Source: Bradyrhizobium septentrionale (GTDB lineage: Bacteria; Pseudomonadota; Alphaproteobacteria; Rhizobiales; Xanthobacteraceae). From it: DNA of 64,000 nt. Both the position numbers and the translations under genes were made by a program. The notes beneath the pieces are model-generated. The model did no database searches and had not been told where the DNA came from. It saw only the letters and a program-made list of their open reading frames with translations. Position 1 is the first letter of the stretch. Every line of letters starts with the position of its first letter. Shown here in pieces: positions 54,468-62,132 of this stretch. The DNA is taken from contig NZ_CP088285.1 in assembly GCF_011516645.4 (NCBI RefSeq), positions 8,388,501-8,452,500 on the forward strand, written 5' to 3'.

Positions 54468-54773
54468 TTATCCGCGTTCTCTCAGTTTCTTTTCATACTC
54501 CGCCAATATGACTTCGAGCGGGGGGATACTTCCAAAGAAGTCGACTTCGCCAGTCACCTTGTTGACGAACACGGGGCCGTTGCCGGCCAAACGATGCATA
54601 AAGATGCCTGTCTCAAGAAACTTCTTAGACTGGTAAAAGAAAATCCATCCGAAGGGCCTCTCGATAGTTGAGCTCTCCACGACGACGTACTGAACATCGT
54701 CAGACGATCTCAGCTCCAACTGTTTCCAAACGAGTTCGAGCGCTTCTGATTTTCGGAGCATGTCTTTGCTCAT
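54468..54773 (-). CDS. Imm35/YrhB-type protein
   Basis: 101 residues. The run YVVVESSTIERPFGWIFFYQ and LAGNGPVFVNKVTGEVDFFG is characteristic of the Imm35 (YrhB) domain, found as immunity protein in polymorphic-toxin loci and also in orphan form. There is no toxin with recognisable domain nearby. Base composition is lower in GC than the flanks. The start MSKDMLRKSEALEL at 54773 is preferred over longer forms. Confidence 0.75.
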   Translation of the reverse strand: MSKDMLRKSEALELVWKQLELRSSDDVQYVVVESSTIERPFGWIFFYQSKKFLETGIFMHRLAGNGPVFVNKVTGEVDFFGSIPPLEVILAEYEKKLRERG

Positions 54774-54843
54774 GGGGCATTCACGCGGAGCGGTGATGTG
54801 CAGACGCTGCTCCAATCACGAGGCGCAAATCAGAAACATCGCG

Positions 54844-55461
54844 CTAAACATCGGGAATGGGACCCTCGGCTTTCAACGCAGCTTGAACGGCCGGACGGCG
54901 ACCGATGCGCGCGTGGTGCGCGAGGACCTTCGGGTACTGTGAAAGATCAAAGCCGACGCGAGGCGCCCAGTTCGTGACGGCGAAGGAGTTCGCGTCCGCG
55001 ATCGTGAAGTCCCTCCCCATCAGATACTCATGATCCGCAAGGTGCCGATCGAGGTGAGTGTAGCGCGCTCTAAGGCGGTCCCGAAACACCTCTTTGGATT
55101 GCTCCGATAGCCCCTTGTGGAAAATGGGTCCAAAGGCGCCCTTGTGCATCTCGCTCGAAAAGAAGTTGAGCCACGCCTGCAGCTTGGAGCGCTCGATCGT
55201 GCCGTTGGGCGGAGCCAGTCGTTTGGAAGGGACCTGATCGGCGATGTATTGAACGATCGCGGCCCCTTCGGTGAGCAAGGTTCCGTCGTCGAGCAGCAGA
55301 GCCGGCACGTAGCCCAGCGGATTCACCGTTCGATAATCGCCGCCACCTTCGATGGCTTTGGTGTGCTCGTCGATCTTGATGGCAGTGAACGCCAACCCGG
55401 CCTCAAGAAAAACGATGTGCGGTAGTAGAGACAATGTACCGGGCGCGCAGAATAGCTTCAT
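54844..55461 (-). CDS. Glutathione S-transferase (GstA type)
   Basis: 205 residues. Beta-class bacterial GST layout: MKLFCAPGTLSLLPHIVFLE with Cys/Ser near the N-terminus, VPALLLDDGTLLTEGAAIVQYIADQ as GSH-binding loop, and HLADHEYLMGRDFTIADANSFAVT in the C-domain. It probably conjugates glutathione to xenobiotics. The gene lies between the Imm35-like and HD genes on the same strand, with gaps that do not suggest an operon. Confidence 0.92.
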   Translation of the reverse strand: MKLFCAPGTLSLLPHIVFLEAGLAFTAIKIDEHTKAIEGGGDYRTVNPLGYVPALLLDDGTLLTEGAAIVQYIADQVPSKRLAPPNGTIERSKLQAWLNFFSSEMHKGAFGPIFHKGLSEQSKEVFRDRLRARYTHLDRHLADHEYLMGRDFTIADANSFAVTNWAPRVGFDLSQYPKVLAHHARIGRRPAVQAALKAEGPIPDV

Positions 55462-55658
55462 GGCGAGCTTCTACCAGGTGGATCACAGGCGCGGTCATTG
55501 ACCGTAGCACGCCACGGGTATCAAGTCAGTGCTTGGAGGTCCGCTCTTGCCGCTGTCGGGTGTTGAGCGGACATCAGTCGACCAACCGCTATAAGTACGC
55601 GGCCTACTCCTTCATCCCCGTGACCGAAGCGCTCACCGCTCGGGGATCCCAGCGCACG

Positions 55659-56300
55659 TCAACTGTCGAACGGGGCAGCGTGAATGATGTCACAGACGTT
55701 CGGAATCTCGAGACCATGCACGAGCCGCCGGCCAATGTCGGCCAAGCCGGTACCAATTGCGGTATGCGGCTTCTTTCTGGCGACTTCGGCCAATGCTTCC
55801 GTGAACGCGGCCTTCATTCCGATCCGCGGGTAGAGAGCCAAGGTATCGTCGATCAGGGACGGCGTGATTTCCTCTATTCGAAGTCCCATGACATCGACGT
55901 GAGCGCCGAAATGGACAAGCGCGACTTCGGCCTGCCTGCGGTCGGCGATGTCGGCGACCGAGTGGAGCGCGATTGCATCCCAAACGATTTCAGCCTTCGA
56001 GGTCGGGTAATCGTTCGCAAGCAGGAATCGGCTGGCGGCATCGGCGCCATCGACTTCGAACCGCCTGTCAGCGGCATGCGATGGTGAAAGGCCCAGATCA
56101 TGGAGCAACGAGGCGATGTATACGAGCTCGCGATCGTATTTCATCTCCCTCTTCCTGCCGATAAACTCGGCAAACCACCAGGTCCGGTGGACGTGGTTGA
56201 GCAGCACCTTGGAATGGGCCTGCTCCGCGAGCGCCGCGGCCTTGCGGGCGAGATCCGAATTCGGAGCAACAAGCCCTCCGATGCTGACAGCCTCACTCAT
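55659..56300 (-). CDS. HD domain protein
   Basis: 213 residues. Metal ligands H and HD are visible: VLLNHVHRTWWFAEFIGR, then ELVYIASLLHDLGLSPSH, IVWDAIALHS and ALVHFGAHVDVMG. The arrangement resembles the cyanamide-hydratase-like HD group, but the biochemical activity is not established here. AGGAG precedes the start. The SDR gene at 56362 is 61 bp upstream on the same strand, so the two may be co-transcribed. Confidence 0.85.
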   Translation of the reverse strand: MSEAVSIGGLVAPNSDLARKAAALAEQAHSKVLLNHVHRTWWFAEFIGRKREMKYDRELVYIASLLHDLGLSPSHAADRRFEVDGADAASRFLLANDYPTSKAEIVWDAIALHSVADIADRRQAEVALVHFGAHVDVMGLRIEEITPSLIDDTLALYPRIGMKAAFTEALAEVARKKPHTAIGTGLADIGRRLVHGLEIPNVCDIIHAAPFDS

Positions 56301-56361
56301 GCATTCTCCTCAGAATTCAAGGCCCACGATTCATCGGTCGAGTTCAAAGCCCCTTTTGTGC

Positions 56362-57075
56362 TTAAAGCCCGGGTGGCGGGGTGATGTAGCCGGGCACCTC
56401 GGCCGCCAGCGTACCCTTCAGCATTGCTGTCCCCCTGTCGGCCATGACCTCACTCTTGCCGGCCGCAAGAGCGTCATAGGTCTGACGCACCACGTCCTCC
56501 GGACTGGCCTTTGCCACGTCAATGCCGCTGGTCAGGTCGGTATCCACGAAGCCGACATGCAAGCCGAGAACCTGCACGTCCTGCTCCCGCAGGTGGAAGC
56601 GAAGCTGGTTAGTGAAGCTCCATGCCGCCGCCTTCGACGCGGCATAAGGGGTTAGATAGGGCCGCGGGAGCCACACGATGTCGGAGAGCACGTTGATGAT
56701 GGCGGCGTGTGGCTTGGTCAGCAATATCCGCTCGAAGGCCTGCGTGACGCGCACGACACCATAGTAGTTGGTCTCGAACATCCGGATTGATTGTGCTTCG
56801 ACGTCCGATGCCAGAGGCCCGTCAATCAAGGCGGCGATACCGGCGTTGTTGACCAACAGGGAAGTATCCGCGGCCAGTTCGGCGGCTGCTGATATCGACG
56901 CCTTGTCCGTGACATCGACCCTGACCGGGACAACACCGGATTCCTCGAACCCGCCCGTGTTGCGCATGCCGGCGTATATCTTCTTCGCCCCACGGCGGCG
57001 TGCCTCTCGCGCAAAGGCCAGGCCAAGACCGCGGTTGGCACCAGTGATGAAGACGGTTGCGTTTGCGACGTCCAT
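56362..57075 (-). CDS. Short-chain dehydrogenase/reductase
   Basis: 237 residues. Rossmann motif ITGANRGLGLAFA (TGxxxGxG), NNAG in LLVNNAGIAALIDG, and the catalytic YxxxK in TPYAASKAAAWSFT. It is a classical NAD(P)-dependent oxidoreductase of unknown substrate. Pairing with a Tat-exported hydrolase 92 bp upstream on the same strand suggests a small catabolic set. Confidence 0.92.
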   Translation of the reverse strand: MDVANATVFITGANRGLGLAFAREARRRGAKKIYAGMRNTGGFEESGVVPVRVDVTDKASISAAAELAADTSLLVNNAGIAALIDGPLASDVEAQSIRMFETNYYGVVRVTQAFERILLTKPHAAIINVLSDIVWLPRPYLTPYAASKAAAWSFTNQLRFHLREQDVQVLGLHVGFVDTDLTSGIDVAKASPEDVVRQTYDALAAGKSEVMADRGTAMLKGTLAAEVPGYITPPPGL

Positions 57076-57167
57076 GACAAACCACCTTTCCAGAGCCGCC
57101 TGCCCGTGCCGGGTGATCCCAGCCGCCAGCCTGAGCGCACTCAGTTCAGGGAGTATGGCTTCAGATC

Positions 57168-58172
57168 CTAGCCCGACGTGAGCAGGAGTTGCGCCACCTC
57201 GGCCGGCCTGTCGATCATCAGCCAGTGGCCAGCGTCGACCGGCTTTACTGCGCTCTGCGGATAGGTCGCGGCGATCGCAGCCGCCGTAACAGAGGTCAAA
57301 TAGGGATCCATGACGCCCCAGATCAGGTTGACCTTTTTGGTGAACCGACGGACGTCGGGGAGGCGTGACGTATTGTAGGCCACACTCTCGCGCACCTGAG
57401 CGGTCATTTGCGCAAAGGCCGGGCCGGCCCCGCCGGCAAAGTTGCCATCGACGATCGGTCGCACGATGCCGTCAAAGCGCGCCCTCAATTCCGGGGGCAT
57501 GTTGACCTGAAAATGCTTGTCCTGAAACGTGATCAGCCAGCTCATTTGATCAGGACTGCTCAGAAATGCCCGGGCAAGCTCCCTGAGCCAGGGGTCGCCA
57601 AACACTTCGATGATTTCGGGCAGCCGCCATGTTGGTGAGTCCGAATAATAGCAGTTCAGCAGGCAGAGCCAGGCAACGCGATCAGGATGGTCAAGGGCGT
57701 AATTGGCAGCGCACGGACCGCCGGAGTCGTGACCGACCGGAACGAACTGGTCGATCTTCAGTGCATCGACGACAGCGGCGACGTCGCCGACCTGCTGCTT
57801 GAACGTGTACTGATAGCCTTCCGCTGCGATCTTCTCCGACTGACCGAATCCAAGGAAGTCGAACACCACGACCCGCCGGCCGGCGCGCGTCAAATACGGC
57901 ACCAGATAATCGTAGATGTGAAGATTGTCCGGAAATCCGTGCATCATGACAAAAGCCGGATCCTGGCCGGGATACTCGCGAGCATAAACCACGCCGCCGC
58001 CGCTCGATATCCGATGCTCGACATACGGAACGACCGAGGTCATCGGCGGCTCAAGACTCATTTTATTTTCAGTAGCGCGGGCGGGATTGGCCAAAGCGAG
58101 CGCAAGGCCTCCAGCCGTCGCAAGCAACAAGTCACGGCGGGAAGCAAGATTTCCATCTGTGAAGGAGTCCAT
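57168..58172 (-). CDS. Alpha/beta hydrolase with Tat signal, haloalkane dehalogenase/epoxide hydrolase-like
   Basis: 334 residues from the ATG at 58172 (AAGGGATCGCGAG upstream). A twin-arginine signal, SRRDLLLATAGGLALALANP, indicates export. The nucleophile is Asp149 in PVGHDSGGPCAANYAL, and a His follows in DAGHWLMIDRPAEV. An Asp nucleophile in GHDSG is typical of epoxide hydrolases and haloalkane dehalogenases; which of them cannot be told. It is probably in a set with the SDR gene. Confidence 0.85.
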   Translation of the reverse strand: MDSFTDGNLASRRDLLLATAGGLALALANPARATENKMSLEPPMTSVVPYVEHRISSGGGVVYAREYPGQDPAFVMMHGFPDNLHIYDYLVPYLTRAGRRVVVFDFLGFGQSEKIAAEGYQYTFKQQVGDVAAVVDALKIDQFVPVGHDSGGPCAANYALDHPDRVAWLCLLNCYYSDSPTWRLPEIIEVFGDPWLRELARAFLSSPDQMSWLITFQDKHFQVNMPPELRARFDGIVRPIVDGNFAGGAGPAFAQMTAQVRESVAYNTSRLPDVRRFTKKVNLIWGVMDPYLTSVTAAAIAATYPQSAVKPVDAGHWLMIDRPAEVAQLLLTSG

Positions 58173-58388
58173 CTCGCGATCCCTTTCCAAGGTTGTTCCA
58201 GTTCGGAGGCGTCGAGAGCGAATTGGCAAGGGAGGCCGTTCGAGGTGCTCGACACCGCTCACGAGTCTTCGGCGGGGGCTGCCGGAGCGGCCACTTCCGT
58301 CACCTGGTGGGAGAATATCGGCCGCTAGCTGGCCACCGTCTTGTACGCGGCGGCCGGATTTGGAAATTTCGACCCTGAAATTTGCGAG

Positions 58389-59138
58389 CTACTCGACTCG
58401 GGCCGAAGCCGCGCGCCTTCTGTAGACACCCGGCGGCATTCCGACGTGGCGGTTGCACGCCTTTGTAAGGTGGCTTTGGTCGACGAAACCGCATCGCGCG
58501 GCGATATCTGTCAAAGACAATGTGTCATCGGACAGAAGGGATAACGCCATTTCAATGCGTTTCTCCACGAACCATTTGTGTGGCGAGTAGCCTGTCGATT
58601 TCCTGAACGCTCTCGAAAAATGGACGACTGACAATCCACATGCATCCGCAACTTCTTGCAGAGAGAGGGCTCGACCGATCGCGGAATGCATGAGGTCTTT
58701 CGCGCGACGTTCTTGCCAAGGAGCCAATCCGCCGCGTCGTACCTCGAGATCGTCAACTCCGAAATATTGAAGCGCGACATGTTTGCAGAGGCCGTCGACG
58801 ATATGATCCACGAAGAACTGGGTGAAGTGCTTCTCCGCGCCGATGACCTGAAGCGTTGCGAGGCCGAATGAAGCGATTGTCGGATCGGCCAGGCTTGAAT
58901 TTTGATCTACCTTCAATTGACCGATTTGACGAGGGCGGCGGCTCTGCAGGTAATCGTGGATTACCACTGTTGGAATTTCAAAATTGATGACATCGACCGC
59001 GTGGCTCATCTTCCAGGAGAAGGGCTCGCAAACGTGCCTGATCGCACTTTCCATGGAGCCCCGCGGAGGCAAGTTAATGCGCCGCCGCCCCTGGACCAGC
59101 GTGTTTGCTGGATGTGCCTTCAGAAAGAGCCTGACCAT
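58389..59138 (-). CDS. AraC family regulator, probably N-terminally shortened
   Basis: 249 residues. The C-terminal HTH domain is intact (LSLQEVADACGLSVVHFSRAF; LTDIAARCGFVDQSHLTKAC). The N-terminal sensing part starts abruptly at MVRLFLKAHPANTL, with no ribosome site before it, and the upstream bases turn into half of a dispersed palindrome at 59174. The family usually has 30-60 more residues, so the 5' end may have been replaced by the repeat. A longer in-frame form (to 59243) would be translated through the repeat. Confidence 0.72.
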   Translation of the reverse strand: MVRLFLKAHPANTLVQGRRRINLPPRGSMESAIRHVCEPFSWKMSHAVDVINFEIPTVVIHDYLQSRRPRQIGQLKVDQNSSLADPTIASFGLATLQVIGAEKHFTQFFVDHIVDGLCKHVALQYFGVDDLEVRRGGLAPWQERRAKDLMHSAIGRALSLQEVADACGLSVVHFSRAFRKSTGYSPHKWFVEKRIEMALSLLSDDTLSLTDIAARCGFVDQSHLTKACNRHVGMPPGVYRRRAASARVE

Positions 59139-59173
59139 GTAGATGTCTTCGGCACAAAAGCCCAGGAAGACGT

Positions 59174-59209
59174 AATACTGGATCACCCGCTTGCGCGGGT
59201 GATGACACC
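59174..59209. repeat. Half copy of palindromic repeat family A
   Basis: AATACTGGATCACCCGC-TT-GCGCGGGTGATGACACC, nearly identical to the right half of 23091-23196. The left half is missing; the AraC gene's 5' region is at that side. Confidence 0.8.
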
Positions 59210-59239
59210 GAGGATGGGGCGACTGCGGTTTGCGCCGAC

Positions 59240-59560
59240 TCACGCCGCCGTCGGCTGGCTCGACAGCGCGGCGAACACTGTCTCGGGCGAATGGGCGATC
59301 ACGGCGAGCAGCGCGCGGGCGGGGCCGCGCGGGGCGCGCTTGCCCTGCTCCCAGTTGCGGATGGTTTCCACCGGCACGCCGAGCTTGGCGGCGAATTCGA
59401 GCTGGGTCAGTTGCGCGCGGCGGCGCAGATCACGCACGACCGGTTGCGTGGCAGAGGGCTGCATCGCCGCCACCGCCGGGTGTGCGGGCACGAGCGGGAT
59501 TTCCTGCCCGTCCCGCAGTTCGACGATCCGTCCGTCCGCCTTGAGCCGCAAACGCTGCAT
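59240..59560 (-). CDS. XRE-family helix-turn-helix protein (COG2944-like)
   Basis: 106 residues. HTH at about 55-90 (LTQLEFAAKLGVPVETIRNWEQGKRAPRG in shortened view: LEFAAKLGVPVETIRNWEQ). Proteins of this size and motif are often antitoxins of HigA/NadS type or stand-alone regulators. No toxin gene is adjacent; the neighbour upstream is the palindromic repeat before mgtE. AAGGGGG precedes the start at 59560. Confidence 0.85.
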   Translation of the reverse strand: MQRLRLKADGRIVELRDGQEIPLVPAHPAVAAMQPSATQPVVRDLRRRAQLTQLEFAAKLGVPVETIRNWEQGKRAPRGPARALLAVIAHSPETVFAALSSQPTAA

Positions 59561-59646
59561 GATGGCCCCCTTGGAGATAGGAGCATCATCCGCCAACCCC
59601 GTTAAGGCGCGATTAACGATAAACCGGCCGGCTGGCGCTCCCCCTA

Positions 59647-59717
59647 AGCATGATCTCCGCGCAAACGCTGCGCGTTTGTCGCAGGGAAAACCGCTTCGCA
59701 CTTTTCCGGATCATGCT
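59647..59717. repeat. Palindromic intergenic repeat, GCATGATCCGGA family
   Basis: AGCATGATC (59647-59655) and GATCATGCT (59709-59717) bound inner CGCAAACGCTGCGCGTTTG and GAAAACC/CTTTTCC text. The element ends 1 bp before the mgtE stop, which places it as a 3' structure for that gene. Confidence 0.75.
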
Positions 59718-59718
59718 C

Positions 59719-61140
59719 CTATTTCAGCCCGAACCACAGCGTGGCGATGCCAAGAAACGAGAAGAAGCCGACCACGTCGGTGACGGTGGTGACGAAGGTG
59801 CCGGAGGCGACCGCGGGGTCGGCCCGCACCCGATCCAGCACGATCGGAATCAGGATGCCGCCGAGCGCGCCGGCGACCAGGTTGCAGATGATCGCAAGCC
59901 CGATCACAAGCCCGAGGCCGGGGATCTTGAACCAGGCCACGGCCGCGATGCCGGTAATCACGGCAAAGGCGATGCCGTTGACGAGACCGACCATGGTCTC
60001 GCGCAAGACGACGCGCATCACGTTGGCCGAACCGAGCTCGCGGGTGGCGAGCGCGCGCACCGCGACCGTCATGGTCTGGGTCGCGGCATTGCCGCCCTGG
60101 CTCGCCACGATCGGCGCCAGCACCGCGAGCGCCACCATCTTCTCGAGCTGGCCCTCGAACAGGCCGAGCACCGACGAGGCCAGGAACGCGGTGGCGAGAT
60201 TGACCAGCAGCCAGTTGAAGCGGCCGCGGGCGATGGTCCAGACCGTGTCGGACAGCTCTTCAGGATGGGTGACGCCGCCCAGCGCCTTGAGGTCCTCGTC
60301 GGCCTCCTCCTCGATCACGTCGACGACGTCGTCGATGGTGATGACGCCGACGAGCCGGTCGACGGTGTCGACCACGGGGGCTGCGACCAGATTGTACTTG
60401 CCGAACATCCGCGCGACCTCTTCCTGGTCCTCCAGCGCGGAGACGCGGCGACGGTCCTCGTCGATCAGGTCCTTGACCGGGACCGGGCGACGCGTCCGCA
60501 GCAGCACGTCGAGCGGCACGGCGCCGAGCAAATGCTTGTCGACGTCGACGACATAGATCTCGTAGAAGCGCTCCGGCAGATCGGGCGTGTCGCGCATGTA
60601 GTCGATCGCCTGCCCGACATTCCAGTCCGGCGGCACGGCGATGAACTCGGTCTGCATCCGCCGGCCGGCGGAATTCTCCGGGTACAGCAGGCTGCGCTCG
60701 ATGTCCTCGCGCTCGGCCGCGGGCAGCTTCTCCAGGATCTCTTCCTGGTCCTCCTCGTCGAGGCTTTCCAGGAGCTCGACGGCATCGTCGGATTCGAGCT
60801 CGCGGACGCCCTCCGCCACCGTCTCCGGCTCGAGCTCCTCGAGGATCTCCTCGCGGACGGTCTCGTCGACCTCGTTGAGCGCCGAGAAGTCGAAATCCGT
60901 GCCGGTGATCTCGACCAGGGTGACGCGGTCGTCCGGCTCCAGCGCCGCGATCAGGTCGCCGAGGTCGGCCTCGTGCAGTTCCGCGACCACCTCGCACAGC
61001 AGCGGCCGGTCCGCGGCGTGAATGGCCCGGGTGACCTCCGCGACGAATTCGGGGCGCAGCTCGCCCTCCTCGTCCCGCATCGGCATCCGGGCCAGCGGGT
61101 CGGTCTCGGCGGGTTCGGCAACGTCGAAATTCTCGGCCAT
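59719..61140 (-). CDS. mgtE: Magnesium transporter MgtE
   Basis: 473 residues. Acidic MgtE N domain (about 30-150), two CBS domains (about 150-275; TVDRLVGVITIDDVVDVIEE), and five membrane helices at the C-terminus with the conserved APIVASQGGNAATQTMTV. It is a Mg2+-gated Mg2+ channel in the inner membrane. No M-box-like leader is obvious upstream. Confidence 0.95.
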   Translation of the reverse strand: MAENFDVAEPAETDPLARMPMRDEEGELRPEFVAEVTRAIHAADRPLLCEVVAELHEADLGDLIAALEPDDRVTLVEITGTDFDFSALNEVDETVREEILEELEPETVAEGVRELESDDAVELLESLDEEDQEEILEKLPAAEREDIERSLLYPENSAGRRMQTEFIAVPPDWNVGQAIDYMRDTPDLPERFYEIYVVDVDKHLLGAVPLDVLLRTRRPVPVKDLIDEDRRRVSALEDQEEVARMFGKYNLVAAPVVDTVDRLVGVITIDDVVDVIEEEADEDLKALGGVTHPEELSDTVWTIARGRFNWLLVNLATAFLASSVLGLFEGQLEKMVALAVLAPIVASQGGNAATQTMTVAVRALATRELGSANVMRVVLRETMVGLVNGIAFAVITGIAAVAWFKIPGLGLVIGLAIICNLVAGALGGILIPIVLDRVRADPAVASGTFVTTVTDVVGFFSFLGIATLWFGLK

Positions 61141-61224
61141 GCCGTGTTTCGCCGGTTTGACAGGAGGGGAAAAACTGCTCTGATGAGTGCGGAACGGATT
61201 ACCTAATCGGCGGTGCCCAGCGCA

Positions 61225-62052
61225 ATGAGAAATATGTCGAGCGGCTCTCGGTCAATCCTGAACACTTGCCTGAACGTCGTCGCGGCGCTGATGACCGTGG
61301 CGCCGGCTGCGCTGTTGACCCCCGCGCAGGCCGCCGAGTGCCAGCGCAAGGACGCGCTCGGCACCTCGCGTGTGCTCGAGGTCGATCCCGCGACCTATCC
61401 GCGCGTCGGGCTGAAGAGCTTCCCGCAGACCCTGCCGCTGCGCGACGGCGAGATCGTGCTGACCTTCGACGACGGCCCGACACCGGGCACGACCGACAAG
61501 GTGCTGGCCGCGCTGGCGAGCGAATGCGTGCGCGCCACCTTCTTCATGGTCGGCCGCAACGCGGCTGATCATCCCGATATGGTCCGCAAGGTCGCGCGCC
61601 TCGGCCACACCATCGGCTATCACACCTGGGACCATCCGCATCTCAACAAGCTCCCGTTGGACCAGGCCGAGGCGAACATCAATCGGGGGATCGAGGCGGT
61701 CGGCAAGGCCCTGCGCGGAACCGAGAGCACGACCCCAAGCACGCCGTTCTTCCGGTTCCCCTATTTCGAGTCGACGCCCACCCTGCTGGATCACCTGGAA
61801 AAGCGCGGTATCGCGGTGTTCGGGGCCGATTTCTGGGCCAGCGACTGGGTCAAGATGTCGCCTGAGGAGGAACTCAAGCTGCTCACCGGGCGGCTCGAAG
61901 GCCACCGCAAGGGCATTATCCTGCTGCATGACGCGCAAATGCGAACCGCCGAGATGCTGCCAGCCTTTTTAAGGTATCTGCGTGAGCATAATTATCACGT
62001 CGTCCACATCGTCCCGGCGGCGATGAAGACCGTGTCCGACCGGTCACATTGA
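61225..62052 (+). CDS. Polysaccharide deacetylase, NodB domain (first copy)
   Basis: 275 residues. Signal peptide (to about 32), then LGTSRVLEVDPATYPRVGLK and a NodB domain with TFDDGPTPG (metal Asp), IGYHTWDHPHLNK (metal His pair) and ILLHDAQ. These enzymes remove acetyl groups from chitin-like or peptidoglycan sugars, in the periplasm or outside. The second copy follows 80 bp later with the same pre-domain text. The ATG at 61225 is preferred to a GTG four codons upstream. Confidence 0.92.
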   Translation: MRNMSSGSRSILNTCLNVVAALMTVAPAALLTPAQAAECQRKDALGTSRVLEVDPATYPRVGLKSFPQTLPLRDGEIVLTFDDGPTPGTTDKVLAALASECVRATFFMVGRNAADHPDMVRKVARLGHTIGYHTWDHPHLNKLPLDQAEANINRGIEAVGKALRGTESTTPSTPFFRFPYFESTPTLLDHLEKRGIAVFGADFWASDWVKMSPEEELKLLTGRLEGHRKGIILLHDAQMRTAEMLPAFLRYLREHNYHVVHIVPAAMKTVSDRSH

Positions 62053-62132
62053 ACCCGGAACCAGAACTGGATTACAGACCGTTAAGGCGGCGTTCATGGC
62101 GCCATACCTAAGGATTCGTCAGTGCGTTTGGA

